DNA from: Candidatus Bathyarchaeota archaeon
Lineage (GTDB): Archaea; Thermoproteota; Bathyarchaeia; Bathyarchaeales; Bathycorpusculaceae
Length of the DNA: 7,205 nt
Direction of reading: 5' to 3'
NCBI GenBank assembly: GCA_013330975.1
Contig: DUHG01000032.1
Coordinates: forward strand, 1-7,205
Below, piece after piece: positions 1 to 5,887 of this stretch. Each line of letters starts with the position of its first letter. The stretch's first letter is position 1. The translations under genes and the position numbers were made by a program. Below the pieces are notes generated by a model. The model was not told where the DNA came from, did no database searches, and worked only from the letters and a program-made list of their open reading frames with translations.

Positions 1-219
1 GTCAGGGGAAGCCAAATCGATAGATGGCATTGGTGCGGGAACTGCACACAGTATCCCATGTATATCTACCAAAAGACTTCCTCAAAACCATCCTCTTCTG
101 AACTCTGCGAACAATGCAAGGTTAAAGAAGAAAACGGTAACTGCCGGTGTGAAGAGATTAGCGAGGTGCAAGAACGTCACCTCAATAGACAGCTCGCGGT
201 TTTCTGCGAAACCTTTTGA
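1..219 (+). CDS. Cys-rich zinc-ribbon-like small protein, 5' partial
   Basis: The frame is open from the first base to TGA at 217-219 and gives 72 residues; the start lies outside the window. Cysteines sit at 12, 15, 36, 39, 48, 50 and 69. The first pair is in a DRWHWCGNCTQYP context and the second in ELCEQC. Two CxxC knuckles about 20 residues apart are the usual layout of a treble-clef or zinc-ribbon site, so zinc binding is likely, but the biological role is unknown. The RWHWC..C..YP signature resembles small proteins of unknown function that I associate with archaea and some bacteria. The part after residue 50 is charged and probably helical. A T6 run at 296-301 could end its transcript. 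The last 43 bases overlap an opposite-strand small ORF. Confidence 0.6.
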   Translation, partial: VRGSQIDRWHWCGNCTQYPMYIYQKTSSKPSSSELCEQCKVKEENGNCRCEEISEVQERHLNRQLAVFCETF

Positions 220-305
220 AAAATCATTTCATCTAATACTTCGAACTCCGCGTTTATCCAGTGCTTAGTCTGTAGCGCTTCTATCGCGTATTGGGTTTTT
301 TCCAT
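177..305 (-). CDS. possible 42-aa small protein, leaderless promoter
   Basis: ATG at 305-303 opens a 42-codon frame ending in TGA at 179-177. The product starts MEKTQYAIEALQTKHWINAE and is balanced, helix-prone and without a membrane segment. On the minus strand a TATA-like CTTTATAG lies about 23 nt upstream of the ATG (around 323-332), with no Shine-Dalgarno sequence. That is the layout of a leaderless archaeal transcript. I recognise no family. Its last 43 bases overlap the end of the Cys-rich gene on the other strand, so this could be chance. It is kept because start, promoter spacing and composition agree. Confidence 0.28.
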   Translation of the reverse strand: MEKTQYAIEALQTKHWINAEFEVLDEMIFQKVSQKTASCLLR

Positions 306-342
306 GATAGTAGCCAACTTCTCTCTATAAAGAGTTGAAAAG

Positions 343-618
343 TCAAGGCACTAAGTTTAACTGATACTTGACCTGGAAAAAATCGTTTAGATTTCTGGAG
401 TCATATTCTTGATAAAATGATCTTGAGCAAGGCATAGGTTGCCCCAGTGGGTCCAAGTGGGTCAGTTGCTCCCGTTGCACCGGTTGATCCCTGAACGCCT
501 TGTTTGCCCTGAGGGTCCACTGACCAAAGAGATGAAACACCCATGGATATTGCCCTTGAAATAAGACCCGCTGCGACAATCCCTGCCAAAAAATTTTCTT
601 CGAAATAGACCCAGCCAT
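343..618 (-). pseudogene. frameshifted collagen-like (Gly-X-Y) small membrane protein
   Basis: ATG at 618-616 begins MAGSISKKIF. The frame then fails at a T6 run (plus-strand A6 at 588-593). The frame one base over continues sensibly as LAGIVAAGLISRAISMGVSS, a hydrophobic helix, followed by collagen triplets GKQ GVQ GST GAT GAT, then DPL, GPT, GAT. The DPL triplet has Asp where collagen needs Gly, a GGC-to-GAC type change. That frame stops at 401-403, but the original frame then reads protein-like (EYDSRNLNDFFQVKYQ) to TGA at 343-345, so a second indel is likely. An unbroken gene would encode about 91 residues: N-terminal helix, about eight collagen triplets and a short tail. A TATA-like ATAAAAAT lies at about 650-657 on the same strand. 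The alternative to decay is sequencing error in the T run. Confidence 0.55.
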
Positions 619-782
619 TTTGGCCAGGTCTCTATTTCTCTCCGAAGAATTTTTATGATTTGTGGAAAGTGAAAGATAGCCTAACTAAACCTTGTCTTGT
701 TTGAACTTGGGAAAGTAACATCCACAATAATTTTTCATTCAGGATAAAAAAGGGGAAGGGTGTTATTTCGGTTGAACGATGC
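619..782. other. intergenic spacer between propeller gene and collagen-like pseudogene
   Basis: AT-rich and non-coding on both strands. It holds the terminator of the propeller gene (743-760) and the TATA-like promoter of the collagen-like pseudogene. I see nothing else in it. Confidence 0.5.
743..760 (-). terminator. pyrimidine/T6 terminator of the propeller gene
   Basis: On the minus strand, 23 nt after the TAG stop, the sequence reads CCCTTCCCCTTTTTTATCC. A C/T-rich stretch running into six T's without a strong hairpin is the usual archaeal intrinsic terminator. Confidence 0.55.
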
Positions 783-3593
783 CTACCGTTTTCTGAGCAT
801 GAGCACGATTACGATGCCAACTATGATGATTGCTGCGATTACGCCAGCGATTGCAGGCAAGAAGTAGAGATCAGCAATGCTTGGTGGTGGCTGTTCTGGC
901 TGGACAGGCGTTGAAGCTGCCGGATCAACTGCGAATGCTGTCTCTGCATATGATGGCCAGTAGCCCTCGGTGCCTAAGAATGATGCGATTACGGTGTATT
1001 TCCCTTCAATGTCGGGTTTCCAATGATAGCTGAACATTCCGCTTGCGTCAGTAGTTGCGGTGCCAATGTTTCGGTAGTTACCGTTGCTGTCGACAACATT
1101 TAGTGACACCTCAACGCCTTTGAAAGTCATCGGCAATGGTTTTTGCTGGTAAACGTATGCCATCCAGTCCGTCATGCTTTCATCTGAAGAAACTGGCAAG
1201 CCGTTGCCGAAGCGTGCTGCTTGCTCTGACTGAGTCGAGCCCGCTGAAAGGTCTCTAACGGTTCCTGTGATTACTATGGATCTGCCTAGTTCAATTGCTG
1301 CCAAAGGGGCTTGTACAGTTACGGCGCTGGGGCCTCTTCCGACTACGTAGATAGAGTTGTCATAGCTGTTGAACCAAGTTGCAAAGCCATCAGCTATAGC
1401 AAAGCTTGCAGTTGTGAATTCGGTGACGTATGAACTTAGTGTCCAGATTTCTGCGCCCGTGGTTGCGTTGATTGCGCGAGTCATTGCTCCTTTGAAGACG
1501 GGTGTTTCGACTGTGTGTTCGGAGGTAATTAGGTAAACTATGTCATTGCCAATTCCGTTGATGAAAGTTGGGTAGTGACCAGGTGCTTGGAAGCCACTGT
1601 TTGTGTTATTTCCTGGACCGCCGTTTCCGTATGTCCATAGTGTGTTACCGGTCTTTGTGTCATAGCAGTAGACTATGCCTGCATATGCAGAGCTGTAGAG
1701 TTTTCCATAAGCAAATGTGTTGGTTAGGCTACCTGAGGCTTGACTACCGTAGTAGTCCATGTCTGGCTGAGGTGGTGCTGTTGTCCAGAGTTTTTCGCCT
1801 GTGTCCATGCTGTATCCTACGAATCTTTGTTCTTCTCTTAGGTTTTCTACGAATACTCTGTTAACTGGATCAAAACCAGCTAATAGTACAGTTGCGTCAT
1901 TTGGTGGTGGATCGTATGTTCTCATCCATAGAATTGAGCCTATTTGACCTTTGGCTGGATTGAGGTTGACTGCGAAGTATGTGTATGGTGCTGAGCTCAG
2001 TTGGCCCATGAAAGTTGCGCCTTGAGAGGGTAAAGTTCCGTTTTGGAGAATCATAATGTCATTGTATATAGATCCGACGATTGTTGGTGCAGGGGACATA
2101 GTGTTGCGCCAGGCTGCTGGGAAGCTAAAGTCGAAGCGGTTTTGTGGGTCAGATGCGTTGTTGACGCCGCCGTTAACCACTACCGCGGAACCTACAGGGA
2201 TGGAGCCACTTTGTCCAGTTGATCGTGTTCCGGATCCTCCCGTGAGTGGACTAAGAGGAACTGAATGGAGTATTTGGACTGCGGTGTTGCCAAGGTAAGA
2301 AGCGTTGATCACTGCGGGCGATAGAAGACTTCCATTTGTATAAGGATTAGTGCCGAAGTTCCAGAGTTTGGTTGAATTCCATTGAGCAATAACATAGTTT
2401 GGATTTGCTGTTGTGCCTAAGTTCTGCAAGACATATCTTATATGTTCACCCATTGGGCCCATGACTGCCGATCCTGATGGGACGCCAGTTACGTTGAAAA
2501 GAGCAGTTCCTGTTTCTGCGTCAAACAAGCGGCCGAAGTTTGATGTGGCGAGTATTGCTGGAAAAACGCCGTGCTGGTTGGGGTCTTCATGATCCCATAT
2601 TAGAGCAAATGATATCTGTGGCAGGTCCGCGCGAGACCAGAGTACATTTCCCGTTCGTAGATCCTGGCAGACTAGTGGACCCATGTTTGATCCTGTGAAG
2701 GATATAGGTTCATTGTAGTAGATTCTTCCGTTGACAATTATTGGGTTTTGGTATCTTTGGTTGTATGCTGAGCCTTCGAAGTATTGGTTTCCTTGGATCT
2801 CGAATTTGTTGCCTCCAACTATTCCTCCACTCTCCAGTGGATGTGTCCACATTATGTGGCTTGTTTGAGGCCCAACTGTATCGCCTGCATACCATATTTG
2901 GCCGTTACCGCCTAAATTGTATGAACTTGAGATTCCTTGGTAGCCAGGTGCACCTGTTCCTAACCAGTTGGACGATATTGACCACCAGCTTGGGTTTTCA
3001 CCGAAGATTGGTCGTGCCCAATATTCGTTAGGAAGCGGATAGGAATCGGGGTAGCTAAAGATCGGGTCTTGTTGGACTGTCAGCGTTGCGGTCGCAGAGC
3101 TCGGTAGGTAGGTGTCGTTAACCATTACTGACTGGGGGTGATGGGAGTAGTCGTTTACGTTTTGTCCTGGAAACTCGAATTTCAGTTGATATGTGCCTGG
3201 TTGGGTCGGAGTGAACCTGTAGCCTTGGTTCGATGTCGTGTCCCAAATTGTTTCAAAAGTTTGCGTGGTGACTGTTCCATCGGGCGCGGTGATTGTGAGT
3301 TTGTAGTTGTGGAATCGGTAGTCGTTGTTTACTGCTGCATATGCAATAATTCCGGGGGTTTCTCCACTGGGGTATTGTCCGAAGACTCGGTTGAGCCACA
3401 TGTAAATGAGTGTTTGTTGGCCAACACCGATAGGATCAGGTAGCGCAACGATGTAAGCGTTCGTTGCAAGCTGCATAGGAGGTGTGTGCGCGCTAGCGCT
3501 TGGCAAAAAGGTCATCGAGACTGAAATTGAAAGTACCAATAGTGTTATAATTCCTATTGCTGATGCTGTAGTTCTGTTTTTTGTTTTTTGCAT
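783..3593 (-). CDS. exported PQQ-like beta-propeller protein with Ig-like domains and C-terminal membrane anchor
   Basis: A 936-residue surface protein. I start it at ATG 3593-3591, not at a TTG 11 codons upstream, because GGAAAGG lies 5 nt before this ATG and the signal peptide then has a normal length. Residues 1-35 are a Sec signal: basic start, hydrophobic 11-30, likely cleavage after ASA (33-35). Residues about 55-175 form an Ig/FN3-like beta domain with YRFTPTQPGTYQLKFEF at 125-141. Residues about 225-755 carry PQQ-type blades: DLRTGNVLW (311-319), DAETGTALF (358-366), MDTGEKLW (596-603), DTKTGNTLW (645-653) and NATTGAEIW (709-717). Residues about 760-890 form a second beta sandwich (DASGMFSYHWKPDIEGKYTV). 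A Pro-rich linker (892-904) and a membrane helix (about 911-933) end in LRKR. This C-terminal anchor keeps the protein on the outer face of the cytoplasmic membrane. There are many N-glycosylation-type NxT/S sites. No catalytic function can be assigned: the blades give the fold, and cofactor binding is not shown. A broken copy of its C-terminal domain lies just upstream. Confidence 0.9.
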   Translation of the reverse strand: MQKTKNRTTASAIGIITLLVLSISVSMTFLPSASAHTPPMQLATNAYIVALPDPIGVGQQTLIYMWLNRVFGQYPSGETPGIIAYAAVNNDYRFHNYKLTITAPDGTVTTQTFETIWDTTSNQGYRFTPTQPGTYQLKFEFPGQNVNDYSHHPQSVMVNDTYLPSSATATLTVQQDPIFSYPDSYPLPNEYWARPIFGENPSWWSISSNWLGTGAPGYQGISSSYNLGGNGQIWYAGDTVGPQTSHIMWTHPLESGGIVGGNKFEIQGNQYFEGSAYNQRYQNPIIVNGRIYYNEPISFTGSNMGPLVCQDLRTGNVLWSRADLPQISFALIWDHEDPNQHGVFPAILATSNFGRLFDAETGTALFNVTGVPSGSAVMGPMGEHIRYVLQNLGTTANPNYVIAQWNSTKLWNFGTNPYTNGSLLSPAVINASYLGNTAVQILHSVPLSPLTGGSGTRSTGQSGSIPVGSAVVVNGGVNNASDPQNRFDFSFPAAWRNTMSPAPTIVGSIYNDIMILQNGTLPSQGATFMGQLSSAPYTYFAVNLNPAKGQIGSILWMRTYDPPPNDATVLLAGFDPVNRVFVENLREEQRFVGYSMDTGEKLWTTAPPQPDMDYYGSQASGSLTNTFAYGKLYSSAYAGIVYCYDTKTGNTLWTYGNGGPGNNTNSGFQAPGHYPTFINGIGNDIVYLITSEHTVETPVFKGAMTRAINATTGAEIWTLSSYVTEFTTASFAIADGFATWFNSYDNSIYVVGRGPSAVTVQAPLAAIELGRSIVITGTVRDLSAGSTQSEQAARFGNGLPVSSDESMTDWMAYVYQQKPLPMTFKGVEVSLNVVDSNGNYRNIGTATTDASGMFSYHWKPDIEGKYTVIASFLGTEGYWPSYAETAFAVDPAASTPVQPEQPPPSIADLYFLPAIAGVIAAIIIVGIVIVLMLRKR

Positions 3594-3598
3594 TTTTT

Positions 3599-3605
3599 CC
3601 TTTCC
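3599..3605 (-). promoter_or_regulatory. ribosome binding site that decides the propeller start
   Basis: GGAAAGG on the minus strand, 5 nt from ATG 3593. It lies inside the reading frame if the upstream TTG were used, which favours the ATG. Confidence 0.55.
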
Positions 3606-3619
3606 TTTAATCTTTCTAT

Positions 3620-3642
3620 TGAGCAATAAGATCGATTGCTCA
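3620..3642. promoter_or_regulatory. 8-bp inverted repeat over the predicted transcript start
   Basis: TGAGCAAT (3620-3627), a 7-nt spacer, then ATTGCTCA (3635-3642): a perfect dyad with centre-to-centre spacing of about 15 bp. The TATA box at 3651-3658 predicts transcription of the propeller gene to begin near 3628, inside this dyad. That position fits a repressor operator for a small dimeric DNA-binding protein, or a hairpin at the very 5' end of the mRNA. Confidence 0.45.
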
Positions 3643-3650
3643 TAACACGG

Positions 3651-3658
3651 TTATATAA
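3651..3658 (-). promoter_or_regulatory. TATA box of the propeller gene
   Basis: TTATATAA, identical on both strands, about 58-65 nt before the ATG. It predicts a 5' leader of about 35 nt containing the dyad and the ribosome site. A second AT-rich element, TTTATATC on the minus strand, lies near 3665-3673. Confidence 0.5.
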
Positions 3659-3696
3659 CAGCCCGATATAAACCTATTTCAACATTTCCACTGGAC

Positions 3697-3990
3697 TCAA
3701 ACTTGAAAACGTAGGGATGCAAGATAGCTCAACGAGATTTCCATGATATCGAACAGGAGTGAAACTGCACCTACAGCGATGAAAAGAAAAACGTTATTCT
3801 GCTTGAGGGGGTGTTGTCGCTCTGGGTGCACCAAACGTGAAGGGAGAGAATGGGTGAATGGTGACAATGGCTCCGCTGCCGTTATTTGAATCCCAGAGCC
3901 CCTTCAGCCCAGTTGGTTTCCTCCGAGTGTTTGCGTCTTTCCTGGATTTCAGGACTAAGAAAGGAGAAGTCTGGTTCTGATTCGCGCTAT
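3697..3990 (-). pseudogene. possible decayed gene with C-terminal hydrophobic helix, one frameshift
   Basis: On the minus strand one frame is open for 66 codons after TAA at about 3994-3992, passing through GLWDSNNGSGAIVTIHPFS. It ends in TAA just after a C5 run. Removing one C joins it to a second frame that reads PLKQNNVFLFIAVGAVSLLF, a plausible membrane helix, and ends in TGA at 3699-3697. The joined product would be about 95 residues with a C-terminal anchor. The second frame alone could start at GTG 3831 and give 44 aa. No ATG begins the first frame, although TATAAAATAG (around 3987-3996) precedes it. I recognise no family. The support is the protein-like composition on both sides of a homopolymer, so this is a weak call. 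Confidence 0.3.
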
Positions 3991-3991
3991 T

Positions 3992-4360
3992 TTATAGCTT
4001 CTTCTCACATCACAGTGATTTAGCGAATATTGCGACGCCGACGCCCGCATAAGTCCTCGGGTTGTCAATCTGAGCTGGAAATGCTGTTGTCTGCGCTAGT
4101 TCAGGTGCAGGATCAACAACAAAAGAGGTTTCAGCGAACTTTGGATAATAGGACTTTGAACCCGCAAAGGTGGCTATGGCTTTGTATCGACCTTCGATAT
4201 CTGGGTGTCACATAAAAGTGCACATGCCTGAGGGGTCGCTCGCCACAGTGGCGGTGGTTATTTCTATTGTTACCGAGGCAGTTTCACGTTCGTCTCCCTC
4301 AGTGGCGCTCAATTTTTTTCACAATGTGTGCATTGTTGTTGGTAGCTTTCGCCTACCCCG
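3992..4360 (-). pseudogene. broken C-terminal remnant of a propeller-family paralog
   Basis: The minus strand encodes DPSGMCTFM-stop-HPDIEGRY, then ATFAGSKSYYPKFAETSFVV and DPAPE. This aligns residue for residue with DASGMFSYHWKPDIEGKY and SYAETAFAVDPA at 849-892 of the intact propeller protein downstream. The internal TGA at 4208-4210 replaces the conserved Trp (TGG to TGA). After the linker a membrane helix starts (TYAGVGVAIFA), meets a second in-frame TGA at 4010-4012, and the frame ends CEKKL plus TAA at 3994-3992, comparable to the LRKR end. Upstream, a region like VYQQ...VEVSL can be traced through a frame change at an A7 run to about 4360, where similarity ends. The signal peptide, first domain and propeller are missing. 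It is the last tenth of a tandem paralog, in the same orientation as the intact gene. Confidence 0.8.
4321..4357. repeat. two adjacent short inverted repeats
   Basis: ACAATG-TGTG-CATTGT (4321-4336) is a perfect 6-bp stem with a 4-nt loop. It is followed by GGTAG...CTACC (4341-4357); read on the minus strand, the latter can close a GAAA tetraloop. They sit at the edge where similarity of the paralog remnant ends. Function unknown. Confidence 0.3.
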
Positions 4361-4489
4361 ACTGTAGAAGATTATCTAGACAAAATCAGCAGAAAGACCG
4401 AATCTTGGATTGATATTGCCTTCTTCACTTCTTAACCGTCCTGAAATAAGAGGCAATGAAGGCGCGCTACTTTGGAGCTGGCAGCATTG

Positions 4490-4497
4490 TTTATGTA
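4490..4497 (+). promoter_or_regulatory. TATA-like box of the DUF1294 gene
   Basis: TTTATGTA, 51-58 nt before the chosen ATG. It predicts a transcript start near 4520 and a leader of about 28 nt that contains the ribosome site. Confidence 0.35.
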
Positions 4498-4532
4498 ATG
4501 CATTGGCATTGAGCTTATCCCTCAGCTCCTTG

Positions 4533-4538
4533 GGTGAT
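4533..4538 (+). promoter_or_regulatory. GGTGAT ribosome binding site deciding the DUF1294 start
   Basis: GGTGAT is a strong match to the archaeal anti-Shine-Dalgarno complement. It ends 9 nt before ATG 4548 and supports this start over the longer open frame from 4410. Confidence 0.6.
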
Positions 4539-4547
4539 GCCACGAGT

Positions 4548-4814
4548 ATGATTCAAATTTCCCCTTTATTATTTCTCCTCGTGATAGTGAATGTGTTTTC
4601 GCTGGCAATTTTCGGATTTGACAAGTTAAAGAGCAAAAATCAAGGATGGAGAGTTCCGGAATCGAGGCTTCTGCTAGTTGCTTTCTGCGGGCCCTTCGGA
4701 GCTTGCGCGGGTATGCTGCTTTTCAGGCACAAGATACGCAAGATCAAGTTCCTGCTAGTCCCAATCTTCTTGCTCATTCAACTAGGTCTGTTGGTTTATT
4801 TTCACCCATTCTAG
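4548..4814 (+). CDS. DUF1294 family small membrane protein
   Basis: 88 residues, the normal length for the DUF1294 family, whose function is unknown. Helix 1 is at 5-22. The family core follows: FDKLKSK with D25-K26, then WRVPESR (34-40, W-R-x-P-E), a Gly-rich second helix LLLVAFCGPFGACAGML (41-57) with G48 and G51, FRHKIRKIKF (59-68, the R-H-K box), and a last helix at 69-85. All hallmark positions are present, so it looks functional. The frame stays open upstream to 4410, but that extension is poor in family features and the GGTGAT site sits just before 4548. It stands alone on the plus strand between minus-strand debris and a minus-strand small membrane gene. Such short, isolated genes are often gained and lost independently, so nothing in the context suggests a partner. 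Confidence 0.85.
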   Translation: MIQISPLLFLLVIVNVFSLAIFGFDKLKSKNQGWRVPESRLLLVAFCGPFGACAGMLLFRHKIRKIKFLLVPIFLLIQLGLLVYFHPF

Positions 4815-4868
4815 AGCGCCGCAAACACAAGAGCTTAGGAACCATCGAAATTTGACCGGGATTTTAAA

Positions 4869-4886
4869 TCAAGCCGGAGGGCTTGA
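4869..4886 (+). repeat. perfect hairpin after the DUF1294 gene
   Basis: TCAAGCC-GGAG-GGCTTGA: 7-bp stem, 4-nt loop, 55 nt past the DUF1294 stop. It is not directly followed by T's, so it may stabilise the 3' end of the transcript and need not be a terminator itself. The palindrome reads equally on both strands. Confidence 0.4.
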
Positions 4887-4942
4887 GCGTTCGGACAATA
4901 GGCAATGAGTGTTCACATCATCACTTTGTGGGAGGTAGACCC

Positions 4943-4961
4943 TTTTATTCTCTGTTTTTTT
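4943..4961 (+). terminator. T-rich transcription terminator
   Basis: TTTTATTCTCTG followed by seven T's, about 130 nt past the DUF1294 stop. T-rich runs of this kind end archaeal transcripts without needing a hairpin. Confidence 0.45.
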
Positions 4962-5128
4962 GTGCTTGTGGGTTGTTTTTGCCTGGGTTGAAAAACAAGT
5001 AGCTTGGGCTTTCTCAGCAGTTATTCGTAAAGGGAAAACTGTATCCCCTAATCTAACAAGCCGAGTTTCACATTTGGATGGAGTTTATTCGTATTGGATC
5101 AGAGCTCAATCCACTCAAAATCAACTGA

Positions 5129-5296
5129 TTAGGTTCTCTCTCTACGGTGCAGGAACCATAGGATCAAGCCTGTTAGGGAAAGCCCCGCAAGGAGTATGTA
5201 TCTTTCAAGCTGAAGTTCAGGCAAGCTGAAACGCAGCAACAAATAACAAATCAATCCCGAAGTAACAAAGATTGTAGCTGCAGTCATCTTGTTCAT
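5129..5296 (-). CDS. 55-aa protein with two membrane helices, unknown function
   Basis: ATG at 5296-5294, TAA at 5131-5129. The product begins MNKMTAATIFVTSGLICYLL. It has a first helix at about 5-22, a short polar turn RFSLPELQLERY (22-33), a second helix ILLAGLSLTGLILWF (34-48), and a basic end HRRERT. By the positive-inside rule both ends would be cytoplasmic, making a small hairpin membrane protein. A TATA-like TATAAC lies 43-48 nt upstream (5339-5344), giving a leader of about 20 nt, and a weak GGGA site precedes the ATG. I know no family. Similar-sized membrane proteins are common beside archaeal accessory genes. It is the better reading of this stretch than the opposite-strand frame. 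Confidence 0.55.
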   Translation of the reverse strand: MNKMTAATIFVTSGLICYLLLRFSLPELQLERYILLAGLSLTGLILWFLHRRERT

Positions 5297-5333
5297 GCTA
5301 TTTTCCCATAATTAAGTGAAAAAATCTTCCCTA

Positions 5334-5343
5334 ATAACGTTAT
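5334..5343. promoter_or_regulatory. 10-bp palindrome overlapping a TATA element
   Basis: ATAACGTTAT, a perfect palindrome. Its right half overlaps the TATAAC element (minus strand, 5339-5344) of the 55-aa membrane gene. A regulator bound here would compete with TBP. It could also be chance in AT-rich DNA. Confidence 0.3.
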
Positions 5344-5385
5344 ACTTTACCTTGCTTGTGCAATATTGAGAAACAGGTGATTTGT

Positions 5386-5572
5386 TTGGCGGGTTTACAA
5401 TCGAATTTCTACGCCACTATCAAGTGCCGCATTTCCCCCGTTGAATCCATGAGTTTGTCTTCAAAGTCGATGGTTTTGCCCGCGCTTTTCAGATTTTTTT
5501 GAGGATTACAACTGCAACTTTAAAGTGCAACAACTGATGGCCATGATTAACGAGCGAGCCAAACTGTTCTAA
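5386..5572 (+). pseudogene. broken small coding region upstream of the integrase tail
   Basis: Three successive frames look coding. The first reads LAGLQSNFYATIKCRISPVE (from about 5386). One base over, near 5447, it reads HEFVFKVDGFARAF. After a T7 run at 5494-5500 it shifts again to EDYNCNFKVQQLMAMINERA and ends KLF with TAA at 5570-5572. Repairing two indels would give about 63 residues. A GTG at 5377 or TTG at 5386 could be the start. No family is recognised. The segment KVQQLM followed closely by the integrase tail might be part of the integrase itself, where the usual text is roughly V-x-x-L-L-G-H-K, but that is speculative. Confidence 0.3.
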
Positions 5573-5758
5573 TGACAAAAACGCTTCAAAAGCACCGAAG
5601 TGTACATAAACATTGAACGATCAGTCTTTGAAAGCACAAACGACAGTTTCACCGTCAAGGTCGCGCTGACGTCTGAAGAAATACAATCACTCTTGGAAAC
5701 AGGCTTCGAGTATGTCTGTCAAAAAGACAACTTAATATTCCTCAGAAAGAGAAAGTGA
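5573..5758 (+). pseudogene. C-terminal remnant of an archaeal tyrosine recombinase (integrase)
   Basis: From 5576 the frame reads QKRFKSTEVYINIERSVFES, then FTVKVALTSEEIQSLLETGF, EYVCQKDNLIFLRKRK and TGA at 5756-5758. This is the typical end of archaeal tyrosine integrases: after the LGHK box comes a KSTxxYxxxE segment whose Tyr is the nucleophile that cuts DNA, then a tail of the type KVA...EE...L.E.GFEYV...LFRKRK. The catalytic Tyr would be in EVYINIE. Everything upstream (core-binding domain, the Arg and HxxR boxes) is missing, and two adjacent stops (5570-5575) cut the frame. An ATG at 5572-5574 would give a 60-residue product only if one A of the A5 run at 5577-5581 were absent. It cannot be an active recombinase. 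It marks an old integration event. Confidence 0.65.
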
Positions 5759-5837
5759 GCAAGACCAAGCTGCTCAGAGTGGTCGAAAATACCCAAAACA
5801 ATGTATAAACGTGGCCGGGGTGAGGTACCTTTGGATC

Positions 5838-5873
5838 GAGTGGTGATTTCCACCGCCACCTCTTCTCTTTTTT
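5838..5873 (+). terminator. terminator-like hairpin plus T6
   Basis: GAGTGG pairs with CCACCTC (one bulged base) around an inner GTGG/CCAC alternative, followed by TCTTCTC and six T's at 5868-5873. It is 80-115 nt past the integrase tail, in the right orientation to end its transcript. Confidence 0.35.
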
Positions 5874-5887
5874 GGATTAAATTTTAG

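Larger units (their letters stand above)
4361..4547. other. spacer upstream of the DUF1294 gene
   Basis: No convincing coding sequence on either strand. It contains the TATA-like element and ribosome site of the DUF1294 gene near its end. The plus frame is open through here from 4410 but lacks protein-like features before 4548. Confidence 0.4.
4815..5128. other. gene-free region downstream of the DUF1294 gene
   Basis: About 310 bases with no gene I can support. It holds a 7-bp hairpin (4869-4886) and a T-rich tract (4943-4961). A plus-strand open frame from 4960 to 5229 is unsupported: it has no ribosome site and overlaps the better-supported minus-strand gene at 5129-5296. Confidence 0.45.

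Noticed and set aside
830..3443. Several plus-strand ORFs opposite the propeller gene
   Set aside because: Antisense shadows of a long intact gene; low-complexity Cys/Leu/Arg composition and no start signals.
3875..3895. tRNA T-loop-like GGGATTCAAATAACG on the minus strand, considered as an attachment site
   Set aside because: No acceptor, D or anticodon stem can be built around it.
3858..3980. 40-aa plus-strand ORF starting MVTMAPLPLF
   Set aside because: Weak ribosome site placement and antisense to an equally open minus-strand frame; not enough to call.
4030..4367. Plus-strand ORFs of 61 and 65 aa
   Set aside because: They lie antisense to the paralog remnant, whose minus-strand similarity to the intact propeller protein is clear.
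4960..5229. 89-aa plus-strand ORF
   Set aside because: No ribosome site and little protein-like order. Its second half is antisense to the better-supported 55-aa membrane gene.
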